Positions 17,211 through 25,908 of a DNA stretch of 64,000 bases are shown here, in pieces. How positions within the stretch are numbered: position 1 is the first letter of the stretch; each line of letters starts with the position of its first letter. The notes beneath the pieces are model-generated. The model saw only the letters and a program-made list of their open reading frames with translations, did no database searches and had not been told where the DNA came from. The stretch is from Aureispira anguillae (GTDB lineage Bacteria > Bacteroidota > Bacteroidia > Chitinophagales > Saprospiraceae): assembly GCF_026000115.1 (NCBI RefSeq), contig NZ_AP026867.1, positions 2,387,501-2,451,500 of the forward strand. The letters are read 5' to 3'. A program made the position numbers and the translations under genes.

Positions 17211-18509
17211 ATGAACTTACAAACGATAAAACAACGTTTTGGAATTATTGGAAACTCTCCTGCACTTAATCATGCTCTAAAAACAGCCGTTCAGGTTGCT
17301 CCGACTGATTTGTCGGTATTAATTGAAGGGGCGAGTGGGGTTGGTAAAGAATCCTTTTCCAAAATTATACATAGTTTATCTACGAGAAAACATCAAAAAT
17401 TTATTGCCATCAACTGTGGCGCACTGCCAGAAAGCACCCTATATTCAGAGCTTTTTGGGCATACAAAAAATGCCTTTACAGGGGCAACAACTGAGCGTAA
17501 GGGCTATTTTGAAACAGTTAGCGGTGGAACTATTTTCTTGGATGAAATTGGCGAAATGCCTCCTCGTTTGCAACAATTCTTATTGAGAGTGCTGGAGCAG
17601 GGAGAATTTGTTAAAATGGGCTCTAACAAAGTTGAAAAAACAGATGTTAGGGTTATTACTGCTACCAATGTAAAATTGTTGGAGAATGTACAACAAGGAA
17701 AATTTAGAGAAGATTTGTATTATCGTCTAAATACGGTTCCTATCAAAGTTCCTACCCTCAAAGAACGCCCTGAAGATATTCATATTTTGTTTCGAAAATT
17801 TGCCTCTGATTTTGCAGAGCGCTACAAAACTAGCCCTGTTCGACTTGATGAACGAGCACAGTTACTGCTAGAAAATTACGCTTGGCCAGGCAACATCCGT
17901 GAGTTAAAAAATATCGCCGAACAAATATCGGCTCTTTCTGAAAATAAAACCATTGCTGCTGAGGAATTGCTACAGTTTATTCCCAAAGCATTGGAAAGAC
18001 ATTTACCTGCGGTTAGCAATCAATTTGGAGGAAATTTTGATAATACTGCGGGCTCTGGTTTTTATGAACGAGAAATTTTATTCAAATTTCTCTACGATAT
18101 GAAAAAAGATTTAGCGGATCTAAAAACATTAATTGCCGAACTTGCGCATACCAATAATTTGCAGATGCCTTCTAATAGTGCTGCTCCTACGGCATCTAAT
18201 CTAACACCCGTTCCTAAATTTCAAACGCCACCGACCAACAACTTTGAAACGCCTGATTACAACAATGATTTTGAAACGGAGGTGAGTAATCCCTCTCCTA
18301 TTATTATCAATACAGATCGTACCAATACCAACAAATATAGTGATGTAGAAGAAATCGAAGAATCCTTATCGATTGAGGATATGGAGCAAGAGTTGATCAA
18401 AAAAGCGCTGTCCAAACATAGAGGAAGACGCAAAGAAGCAGCTAAGGAATTGGGAATATCTGAACGTACGCTCTATCGAAAGATTCGACAATATGAAATT
18501 GAAGCTTAG
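17211..18509 (+). CDS. Sigma-54-dependent transcriptional activator without receiver domain
   Basis: 432 residues from ATG 17211; a longer TTG start at 17166 is unlikely. The AAA+ domain begins almost at once: Walker A GASGVGKE (40-47), the sigma-54 contact loop NAFTGA (87-92, where GAFTGA is usual), Walker B 'GGTIFLDEIGEMP', and the sensor region 'FREDLYYRLN'. A Ser/Thr/Asn/Pro-rich linker follows, and the C-terminal Fis-type helix-turn-helix is 'RRKEAAKELGISERTLYRKIRQYEI'. There is no sensory or receiver domain, so activity must be controlled by level, by a partner or by the linker. Bacteroidota genes of this type often sit with cell-envelope genes. Confidence 0.92.
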   Translation: MNLQTIKQRFGIIGNSPALNHALKTAVQVAPTDLSVLIEGASGVGKESFSKIIHSLSTRKHQKFIAINCGALPESTLYSELFGHTKNAFTGATTERKGYFETVSGGTIFLDEIGEMPPRLQQFLLRVLEQGEFVKMGSNKVEKTDVRVITATNVKLLENVQQGKFREDLYYRLNTVPIKVPTLKERPEDIHILFRKFASDFAERYKTSPVRLDERAQLLLENYAWPGNIRELKNIAEQISALSENKTIAAEELLQFIPKALERHLPAVSNQFGGNFDNTAGSGFYEREILFKFLYDMKKDLADLKTLIAELAHTNNLQMPSNSAAPTASNLTPVPKFQTPPTNNFETPDYNNDFETEVSNPSPIIINTDRTNTNKYSDVEEIEESLSIEDMEQELIKKALSKHRGRRKEAAKELGISERTLYRKIRQYEIEA

Positions 18510-19042
18510 TATGGTTGATGATAAAACAAAATAAATTTTCTTCAAATTATTATTATTTTTATAAAAGTAGAAATAAATTTAAAGAACAGTGCCCTAAGCA
18601 AACTATGAAGTTGTTTAAAAATGGGATTGCATTATAAATGAGTACACCCCGAAGGGGCAACGAAGCTAATTTTTCTATAACCAAGAGAGTCCAAAGGTGC
18701 TTTACTTTTAAAATCGTGTAGTAAATGCTAAAAAAGGGTAAGCTTTTAACTACTTTTTAGCTTTGTTGTTAATGGCTTATGATCGCTGCTACTACCTAGT
18801 CTTAGAAAAAAGCTATAGGTCGCAAGTCGTATGCTTAGTTCCTGTAAATACAGGACATACGACCTATAACAAAAGTAGCAATAAACAGGCAAGATAGTTT
18901 TCTATTCCACACGATTAACTGCGTTGCTACTACGTGGTAGCTTCGCTGCTACTGCGTGGTTACTGCATGAGCCTTGTTACGCACCCTGTTCGGGTTGTCA
19001 AAGAAGCAAAAGTAATTTCCAAACACTCAATCTAACATAACT
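18510..19042. other. Non-coding region with several hairpins and a MITE-end fragment
   Basis: No supportable ORF in 533 bases. It holds a sequence at about 18605-18643 that matches the right end (reverse complement) of the 48411-48572 element (atgaagttgtttaaaaatgg and on to atgagta). Also present are a small hairpin ccccgaagggg (18647-18657), an imperfect hairpin 18812-18870 built from ctataggtcg, tatg and cctgta with their complements, and the near-palindrome gctactacgtggtagc around 18927-18942. It looks like accumulated repeat debris. Confidence 0.5.
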
Positions 19043-20056
19043 ATGCCAAACATTTTTGTATTTTCTCTATTAATCCTATTGAGTGCTGCCTGTGTATCTG
19101 TTCCTAAGAATACACATCAGACAGCTGACCGAATTGCCACAGGAGTAGGTCCTGAGGATTTACTGCTAGATACAATTTCTTCTGATCTACCACGAATACT
19201 CGTCTCTTGCATGGATCATCGCTTACGAGAAGCAGCACCCAATGGAGCTATTTATGCGATCAACTTAGACCAAGATTCCTTATTTAGCTATCCTTTAGAA
19301 CGAACCAATGAGCCTGACGGGCACGATTTTCATCCTCATGGATTTGATTTAATTCGTCGCAACGGCAAAGCCTATCTTTTTGTAGTATCGCACGATGAAA
19401 AAAACGCCAAACATTTTGTTTACAAATACGAAGTTCAAAAAAACACCATGAAATTTATTGCAGCGTATGAAAACGCATTGATGAATTCGCCCAATACCGT
19501 TGTTGCTCTTCGAAATGGTGGCTTTTATACTAGTATAGATCAAGGCAAAAGAGGAAATAAGTTGGCACTTTTATTCCGAGCTAAAACGGGTAGCATTGTT
19601 TTTTGTGACGAAAAAGGCGGATGGGCAAAAGTTGCCTCCAAATTAGCCTACCCCAATGGGCTATACATCACCGCAAAAGAACGCTATCTTTATGCCAGTA
19701 CAACCCGCCAACATCAGATTTTTAAGTTTGGAATTAAGTCTGATGGTAACCTAATTAGCAAAGAAAAAGTTGCAAAATTAGCAGGAGGTGACAATATACG
19801 ATTAGATCAAAACAAAGAACTCTTAATACCATCTCATCCCAAAATATTTAAATTTGTAGGACATTCTAAAGATTCTACCAAACATTCTCCTAGCCTTGTT
19901 TATAGTCTAAATATGAATAATGGAGAAAAAAAAGTAGTATATTCTAATGATGGTCAGCAAATTAGCGCCTCCTCTACCGCTATTAGTTATAAAGATTATA
20001 TTTTTATTTCTCAAGTTTATCAACCTTTCATTTTACGCATAAAAAAGAAAAAATAA
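19043..20056 (+). CDS. Paraoxonase/SMP-30-like beta-propeller lipoprotein
   Basis: 337 residues. The lipoprotein signal is MPNIFVFSLLILLSAAC (Cys17). Beta-propeller features of the arylesterase/paraoxonase and SMP-30 group follow: 'GVGPEDLLLD', 'HDFHPHGFDLIR' (calcium/active-site region HPHG), 'MNSPNTVVAL' (metal-binding Asn in SPND/SPNT) and 'LAYPNGLYIT' (PNG). These enzymes hydrolyse lactones or esters with Ca2+. The catalytic set is only partly checkable by eye, so lactonase is a reasonable family-level guess. It is predicted to be anchored in the cell envelope. The flanking regions are non-coding, so it is probably monocistronic. Confidence 0.72.
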   Translation: MPNIFVFSLLILLSAACVSVPKNTHQTADRIATGVGPEDLLLDTISSDLPRILVSCMDHRLREAAPNGAIYAINLDQDSLFSYPLERTNEPDGHDFHPHGFDLIRRNGKAYLFVVSHDEKNAKHFVYKYEVQKNTMKFIAAYENALMNSPNTVVALRNGGFYTSIDQGKRGNKLALLFRAKTGSIVFCDEKGGWAKVASKLAYPNGLYITAKERYLYASTTRQHQIFKFGIKSDGNLISKEKVAKLAGGDNIRLDQNKELLIPSHPKIFKFVGHSKDSTKHSPSLVYSLNMNNGEKKVVYSNDGQQISASSTAISYKDYIFISQVYQPFILRIKKKK

Positions 20057-20270
20057 GGTCTTAAAAAAAAACTTTTTTTTTTATTTTCGAAATAAATTCA
20101 CTTTTCTTTTCATTTTTCTTGCAAAGAAAAAGAAAAATTTAGACCTTCGAAATGGATTGAACAAATATCCAATCTTCAACTAAAAAATATAACAAAGAAA
20201 TTTTATTCTTTGTATTAAAAATATAATGGTTTTCATAGCTTAGGTTTGATGGGGTAATCAAGCCTAATCA

Positions 20271-20308
20271 GGGTTGGTCTGCTCGGGGGAAATGACCAAC
20301 CCATTTTT
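20271..20308 (+). terminator. Strong rho-independent terminator (possible end of a small RNA)
   Basis: 9-bp perfect stem gggttggtc/gaccaaccc (20271-20279 with 20294-20302), followed by atttttta. A second hairpin, taggtttga/tcaagccta with one G-T wobble, lies just upstream (about 20241-20266). It is over 200 bp from the nearest upstream stop codon, so it may end a separate small transcript. Confidence 0.65.
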
Positions 20309-20565
20309 TATGTTATGAATTAAACTTTTTTGCTATCCTAAAAAATAGTATCTACTACTCTTTTCTTCCACTTCCCTTTCTTCGCTCTATCTATTAATTT
20401 CCGAGCTTCCTTAATTAGAATTAAAATTTTCTGTAAAAAATAACGTACCCCAACAGATAGCGTACTAAAAGGGTCTTTAAATTACTCTCAGCATAAAAAA
20501 GAAGAAAAAAAAGCAACCTTTAAAAAAAATGTACGTTAGGTTATACAATTTCTCATTAACTTTTT

Positions 20566-20573
20566 TACATTTG
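20566..20573 (+). promoter_or_regulatory. -7 box (TACATTTG) before the DUF2795 gene
   Basis: Exact match to TAnnTTTG, 85 bp before the ATG at 20658. The -33 region is AT-rich without a clear TTTG. Confidence 0.45.
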
Positions 20574-20657
20574 CACGGTTCTACCAAAACTCCTATTCTA
20601 ACAGTTGTTGGTAGGGTCTATTAAATCGAATTTAAATAATTAAAATTATATAATACT

Positions 20658-20879
20658 ATGTATTGGACTTTAGAATTGGCCTCTCACCTACAAGATGCCC
20701 CTTGGCCAGCAACTCGTGATGAGTTGATTGACTACGCTATCCGTTCTGGCGCGCCTATTGAAGTAATTGAAAATCTTCAAGCTCTTGAAGATGAAGGCGA
20801 GGTATACGAAGGCATTGAGGATATTTGGGCTGACTTTCCAACAAAATCAGATTTTTTCTTTCCAGAAGATGAATACTAA
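20658..20879 (+). CDS. DUF2795 domain-containing small protein
   Basis: 73 residues, acidic. 'MYWTLELASHLQDAPWPATRDELIDYAIRSGAP' followed by 'VIENLQALEDEGEVYEGIEDIW' is nearly the full pattern of the small DUF2795 protein conserved across Bacteroidota. It probably folds as a compact helical bundle of the type that binds nucleic acids or proteins; the function is not established. It has its own promoter-like box and a strong terminator, consistent with an abundant monocistronic message. Confidence 0.9.
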   Translation: MYWTLELASHLQDAPWPATRDELIDYAIRSGAPIEVIENLQALEDEGEVYEGIEDIWADFPTKSDFFFPEDEY

Positions 20880-20959
20880 GATCTCACAAGTATAAATCTT
20901 CCATTCAGTTGGATTAAGCTCACAAAGAATGAGAAAGCTACTAGCCAATCTCACTTTAT

Positions 20960-20996
20960 AAATCGGCAGGAATTTTTTTTCTGCCGATTTTTTTAT
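20960..20996 (+). terminator. Rho-independent terminator of the DUF2795 gene
   Basis: 10-bp perfect stem aaatcggcag/ctgccgattt (20960-20969 with 20981-20990), followed by a T-run. Confidence 0.88.
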
Positions 20997-21360
20997 TTTA
21001 CCTTATATCCTATCGCATTCGATTGCTTTCCTCTCCTTCTTCAAACCATATAAAATTCTAAAAAAAAGGTTTCATAAGGCATTTTCAAAAACTATTCTAT
21101 CTTTTATAGTTCAAGGGTAAAATAAAATTTCAAATTCCAAGCTCAAAAACTTGCTTTTTTCCTTGGATTGCAATTACTTTGACACACTAAAAAAAAATAA
21201 TTTTCTAATGGAGTATTTTTAGTTGTCTAGGGTACTCTCAGGGATTAGAATACCGAAAAAAAAATACAACCTACCCGCTACTTAAACTAATGTCTATCCA
21301 ATATTCAAACGGATCGTATATTACTTGGTTTTATTCTAATCTCAAACTAACAAAAAAGCG
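20997..21360. other. Upstream region of pyruvate carboxylase
   Basis: 364 AT-rich bases with no ORF. The long leader probably holds the pyc promoter; TTTG at 21178-21181 and TAATTTTC at 21198-21205 are the nearest match, but their spacing is short. Confidence 0.35.
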
Positions 21361-24300
21361 ATGAAAACGCCAAAGCACAACCGCTTCCAAAAATTGCTGG
21401 TTGCCAATCGAGGAGAAATAGCCATTCGTGTATTACGTGCGGCCTCCGAACTAGAACTCACTACTGTTGCCATCTACACCCATGAAGATCGCTATTCACT
21501 GCACCGTTACAAAGCAGATGAAGCTTATCAAGTTGGAAAAGATGAAGCGCCATTGAAGCCCTATTTAGACATTGAAGAAATCATTCGAATTGCCAAAGAA
21601 AACAAGGTCGATGCCATCCACCCTGGCTATGGTTTTTTATCTGAAAATGTACAATTTGCCAAACGCTGTGGCGAAGAAGGAATTGTTTTTGTTGGTCCTT
21701 CTCCTAAAGCAATGCAACAATTAGGCGACAAGGTAGACGCTAAAGAAATTGCCAGAAAATTAGAAGTGCCTCTAATTGAGGACAGCCAACTACCTTTAAC
21801 GACTATCGAAATTGCGCTAGAAGAAGCTGATAGAATTGGTTACCCCATCATGGTCAAAGCCGCTTCGGGCGGAGGTGGTCGTGGTATGCGGGTTGTTCGT
21901 GCTGCTTCTGAGTTAGCCAAAGCTTATTCTGAAGCCAAGGGAGAAGCAAAAACAGCTTTTGGTGACGATACTATTTTTTTAGAAAAGTACATTGACTCGC
22001 CTAAACATATCGAAGTCCAAATACTTGCCGATAACTATGGCAATATGGTGCATCTTTTTGAGCGAGATTGTTCGCTCCAACGCCGATTCCAAAAGGTAGT
22101 AGAAGTTGCCCCTTCAGCAACCTTAGGGCAAAACACCAAGGATGCCTTGTATGAATATTCGCTTCGGATTGCCAAAGCAGTAGATTATAGCAATGCTGGA
22201 ACAGTAGAATTTTTGGTCGATAAGGAGGAAAATATCTATTTTATTGAAGTCAATCCCCGTATTCAAGTAGAACATACCATCACAGAACAAATTACGGGAG
22301 TTGATATCGTTCGTTCTCAGATATTAATTGCCATGGGCTATCCGCTCTCTCACCCTCAAATTTATATTTTGAGCCAGCAGAGCATTAGTCACATGGGCTA
22401 TGCCATTCAGTGTCGAATTACCACAGAAGATCCAACAGAAGGATTTAAACCAGATTATGGGCAATTAATTGCGTATAGAAATGCCGCTGGATTCGGCATT
22501 CGTTTGGATGCAGGATCGGCTTATGCAGGAGCTCAAATATCGCCTTTTTTTGACAGCATGCTGGTCAAGGTAACAGCTTGGGGACGCACCCTAAAAGGAG
22601 CTTCTTTGCGTTTGCATCGAGCCCTAAGAGAATATAGAATTAGAGGCGTTAAAACCAATATTCCATTTTTGCTAAACGTATTAAAAGACGAAACCTTTCA
22701 AGCGGGCAAAACCACGGTTACCTTTATTGATTCTAACCCCCAATTGATGCAATCCTCCAAACGTCGTCTGGACAGAGGAACCAAGATGCTTTCCTATTTG
22801 GGAGATGTTATTGTGAATGGAAATAGCGATGTAAAATATAGTGATCCTAACAAAGTTTTTAGGAAGCCCGTTGTTCCTGCTTTTTCCAAAATGGCAGATT
22901 TCCCAAAGGGTACCAAAGACAAATTAAATGAACTAGGGCGAGCAGGCTTTGTTGATTGGTTAAAAAATGAAAAATCCATTCAATTTACCGACACTACTTT
23001 TCGAGATGCGCACCAATCCTTATTGGCTACAAGGGTTCGTACACACGATATGATAAAAGTAGCAGAATCTTTTGCCAAAAACAACCCCAACATTTTTTCT
23101 ATGGAAGTTTGGGGTGGAGCAACCTTTGATGTCTGCTTGCGCTTTTTGAAAGAGTGTCCTTGGGAACGACTCCGCCTATTGCGCCAAGCCATGCCCAATA
23201 CCTTGTTGCAAATGCTGCTGCGAGGCTCCAATGCGGTTGGCTATACTGCTTATCCCGATAATTTAGTAGAAAAATTTATTGAAAAAGCAGCAGAAACAGG
23301 AATTGATGTTTTCCGAATTTTTGACTCACTCAATTGGGTGGAAGCGATGAAAGTAAGCATTCGAACGGTTCGAGAACGCACCAATTCTTTGGCAGAAGCT
23401 TGTATTTGTTATACAGGAAATATTGATGACCCTACTAAAAACAAATACACCTTACAATATTATCTAGATCTCGCCCGTCAATTGGAGGACGAAGGCGCAC
23501 ATATACTTTGCATCAAAGACATGGCGGGGCTATTACAACCCTATGCCGCAGAACAGTTGATTACGGGGTTAAAAGAAGCTGTTGATTTACCAATCCATTT
23601 GCACACACACGACACTTCTTCTATACAATCTGCTACCTATTTAAAAGCTATTGAAGCGGGAGTTGATGTAGTCGATGTAGCCCTTAGTTCTGTTTCTGGT
23701 TTAACCTCCCAGCCCAACTTCAATTCTATTGCGAGCATGCTTAAATTCCATGAGCGTTCTGCCAACCTAGACATTCAATCCTTAAATGGCTTTTCTAATT
23801 ATTGGGAAGCGGTTCGAGAGTTTTATTATCCTTTTGAATCTGAGCTTAAAGCAGGAACAGCAGAAGTCTATGGGCATGAAATTCCTGGGGGGCAATATTC
23901 CAATCTGCGTCCACAAGCTAGGGGGCTTGGTTTAGAAGATCAATTTGAAACCATCAAGCATAATTATGCGGTGGTCAATCGCTTATTTGGCGATTTGGTC
24001 AAGGTAACTCCTTCTTCTAAGGTCGTTGGTGATATGGCTTTGTTTATGACCGCCAATAATTATACAGAAAATGACATCATGACAAAGGGGACTACAATTG
24101 ATTTTCCCGATAGTGTCAAAGCCCTTTTTAGGGGTAATTTAGGGCAACCTCATGGTGGTTTTCCGCTTGAATTGCAAAAAATGGTCTTAAAAGATGAGCA
24201 GCCTTTTGTAGAACGTCCTAATGCTCATTTAGCGCCGATTGACTTTGACAAGGAATTTAAAGACTTTCAGGCTGAATTCGATGAGTTTTGCACAGAATTG

Positions 24301-24816
24301 GATTTTATCTCTTATAAGTTGTATCCTAAAGTTTTTAGGCAGTTTTATGAACATCATGAACAGTACAATGCCGTACAGCATCTTCCCACGTTGCCATTCT
24401 TTTATGGTCTGAAACAGAATGAGGAGACCATCGTAGAAATTGCCGATGGTAAAAACATTCTAATTCGCTATATTGGCTGTTCAGCTCCTGATGCAGCAGG
24501 AATGCGCAATGTCACCTTTGAACTCAATGGACAAACTCGTTCCGTTAAAATAAAGGACAACACCATCAAAACCGAAACCGTTGTTCATCAAAAAGCAGTT
24601 GGAGAACAACAAATTGGTGCCCCTTTGCAGGGTAGTTTGTCTCAAATTTTAGTGCAAGAGGGAGAAACGGTCGCCATTAATACGCCCTTGTTTATTATTG
24701 AAGCCATGAAAATGGAAAGCACCATTACGGCACCAATCGCAGGGAAAGTAAAAAAAATACACCTAGCAGAAAAAACGATGGTTGGGCAAGATGATTTGGT
24801 GATTGAATTGGAATAA
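21361..24816 (+). CDS. pyc: Pyruvate carboxylase
   Basis: 1151 residues, the normal length for the single-chain enzyme. The N-terminal biotin carboxylase domain starts at 'FQKLLVANRGEIAIRVLRAA' and has the Gly-rich ATP loop 'ASGGGGRGMRVV' and 'EVNPRIQVEHT'. The central carboxyltransferase TIM barrel ('QFTDTTFRDAHQSLLATRVR'; metal ligands in 'LPIHLHTHDTS') is followed by the allosteric linker. The C-terminal biotinyl domain has the biotin Lys1117 in EAMKMEST. The enzyme makes oxaloacetate from pyruvate, bicarbonate and ATP to refill the TCA cycle and feed gluconeogenesis. It is monocistronic, with a strong terminator downstream. Confidence 0.98.
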   Translation: MKTPKHNRFQKLLVANRGEIAIRVLRAASELELTTVAIYTHEDRYSLHRYKADEAYQVGKDEAPLKPYLDIEEIIRIAKENKVDAIHPGYGFLSENVQFAKRCGEEGIVFVGPSPKAMQQLGDKVDAKEIARKLEVPLIEDSQLPLTTIEIALEEADRIGYPIMVKAASGGGGRGMRVVRAASELAKAYSEAKGEAKTAFGDDTIFLEKYIDSPKHIEVQILADNYGNMVHLFERDCSLQRRFQKVVEVAPSATLGQNTKDALYEYSLRIAKAVDYSNAGTVEFLVDKEENIYFIEVNPRIQVEHTITEQITGVDIVRSQILIAMGYPLSHPQIYILSQQSISHMGYAIQCRITTEDPTEGFKPDYGQLIAYRNAAGFGIRLDAGSAYAGAQISPFFDSMLVKVTAWGRTLKGASLRLHRALREYRIRGVKTNIPFLLNVLKDETFQAGKTTVTFIDSNPQLMQSSKRRLDRGTKMLSYLGDVIVNGNSDVKYSDPNKVFRKPVVPAFSKMADFPKGTKDKLNELGRAGFVDWLKNEKSIQFTDTTFRDAHQSLLATRVRTHDMIKVAESFAKNNPNIFSMEVWGGATFDVCLRFLKECPWERLRLLRQAMPNTLLQMLLRGSNAVGYTAYPDNLVEKFIEKAAETGIDVFRIFDSLNWVEAMKVSIRTVRERTNSLAEACICYTGNIDDPTKNKYTLQYYLDLARQLEDEGAHILCIKDMAGLLQPYAAEQLITGLKEAVDLPIHLHTHDTSSIQSATYLKAIEAGVDVVDVALSSVSGLTSQPNFNSIASMLKFHERSANLDIQSLNGFSNYWEAVREFYYPFESELKAGTAEVYGHEIPGGQYSNLRPQARGLGLEDQFETIKHNYAVVNRLFGDLVKVTPSSKVVGDMALFMTANNYTENDIMTKGTTIDFPDSVKALFRGNLGQPHGGFPLELQKMVLKDEQPFVERPNAHLAPIDFDKEFKDFQAEFDEFCTELDFISYKLYPKVFRQFYEHHEQYNAVQHLPTLPFFYGLKQNEETIVEIADGKNILIRYIGCSAPDAAGMRNVTFELNGQTRSVKIKDNTIKTETVVHQKAVGEQQIGAPLQGSLSQILVQEGETVAINTPLFIIEAMKMESTITAPIAGKVKKIHLAEKTMVGQDDLVIELE

Positions 24817-24923
24817 ATCTATTCTGTTCTTTTACAAAGTGTTCTAGCCCTCATTCATTCTATGGTTTAGAAAAACAAAAAAACAGAGCTTGTTTTATTA
24901 AAAATAATCTTATTTTTAGCGCT

Positions 24924-24955
24924 AGAGGTACTGCTTAAGCAGTACCTCTTTTTGC
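24924..24955 (+). terminator. Rho-independent terminator of pyc
   Basis: 11-bp perfect stem agaggtactgc/gcagtacctct (24924-24934 with 24939-24949, loop ttaa), followed by a T-rich run. Confidence 0.9.
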
Positions 24956-24980
24956 TTTTTATTCTAACCTTAACTGTTAT

Positions 24981-25739
24981 ATGACTGATTCAATTTTTTA
25001 TACGCTTGTGTATGGGTGGATAGCGCTCGCCTGTATTACTTTTTTTTCGTTGTTTTTTGTTACCGCTCCCTTTGGGCGACACACTTCTAAGGAATGGGGT
25101 CCTATGATTAATGCACGACTGGGTTGGTTTATCATGGAAATTCCATCGCCTTTAGTTTTTACCTACTTTTTCTTTTCGGGAAGTACAGCCCCCAATTCCG
25201 TCACCCTAATATTTTGGGCCTTATGGGTACTTCATTACTTTAATAGAAGTGTTATTTACCCGCTACGCCAACGTGACCACAGCAAAAAAATGCCCATTAT
25301 GATTATGGGTTCTGCCATTTCTTTTAATATAATGAATGGTTTTATCAATGGTTATTTCCTAGGAAACTATGGCGATAGTTATACAACTGCATGGCTGTCT
25401 TCTCCTTATTTTGTTATAGGGGCTTCTCTCTTTTTTATTGGAATGTTTATTAATGTTCAGTCTGATAATATCCTATTAAATTTACGCAAACCTGGAGAAA
25501 CAGGCTACAAAATTCCCAAAGGAGGGCTCTTTGGTTATGTTTCTTGCCCTAATTTGTTGGGAGAAATCATTGAGTGGTTTGGCTTTGCCCTCATGCTTTC
25601 TGCTTTGCCTGCGCTATCTTTTGCTTTGTGGACCTTTGCCAACCTAAGCCCTAGAGCCATTGCGCATCACGAATGGTATCACCAAAAATTTGACACTTAC
25701 CCCAAAAAACGCAAGGCTGTATTACCCTTTCTTTGGTAA
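24981..25739 (+). CDS. Steroid 5-alpha-reductase family membrane protein
   Basis: 252 residues with about six or seven hydrophobic segments. The conserved C-terminal reductase pattern is present: 'GYKIPKGGLFGYVSCPNLLGEIIEWFGFAL' contains the GGLF, Y-V-S-x-PN and GE-x-x-EW elements that bind NADPH. 'AIAHHEWYHQKF' near the end is also typical. Bacterial members are NADPH-dependent enoyl reductases in membranes; the substrate (sterol-like, polyprenol or fatty aldehyde/ether lipid) is not known for most. Gene order gives no hint. Transcription is likely to end at the bidirectional hairpin at 25859-25903. Confidence 0.85.
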   Translation: MTDSIFYTLVYGWIALACITFFSLFFVTAPFGRHTSKEWGPMINARLGWFIMEIPSPLVFTYFFFSGSTAPNSVTLIFWALWVLHYFNRSVIYPLRQRDHSKKMPIMIMGSAISFNIMNGFINGYFLGNYGDSYTTAWLSSPYFVIGASLFFIGMFINVQSDNILLNLRKPGETGYKIPKGGLFGYVSCPNLLGEIIEWFGFALMLSALPALSFALWTFANLSPRAIAHHEWYHQKFDTYPKKRKAVLPFLW

Positions 25740-25858
25740 GTTTACAATCATTGGTTTTACTTTGTTACTTAAGTTCAATAAATTATATTTGTTAGAGGGA
25801 GTATTTTATTATTACCCCTAACTGATCCTAGTCTTCCAGTTAATTGATAAAAAAATAG

Positions 25859-25903
25859 TGAAGATTTGAAAAAAAGTATCAACTACTCCTTTTCAAATCT
25901 TCA
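25859..25903. terminator. Bidirectional terminator between convergent genes
   Basis: 14-bp perfect stem (25859-25872 with 25890-25903), with T-runs on both strands just outside or at the stem end. It lies between the reductase gene (+) and the esterase gene (-). Confidence 0.8.
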
Positions 25904-25908
25904 TTTTT

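Larger units (their letters stand above)
20057..20657. other. Non-coding region with tandem hairpins and a promoter
   Basis: No ORF is supported. Immediately after the lipoprotein gene comes an A/T-rich stretch with a weak hairpin (ttttctt-gca-aagaaaa near 20112-20128). A pair of hairpins at 20240-20310 ends in a T-run. The last 100 bases carry the likely promoter of the DUF2795 gene. Confidence 0.5.
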
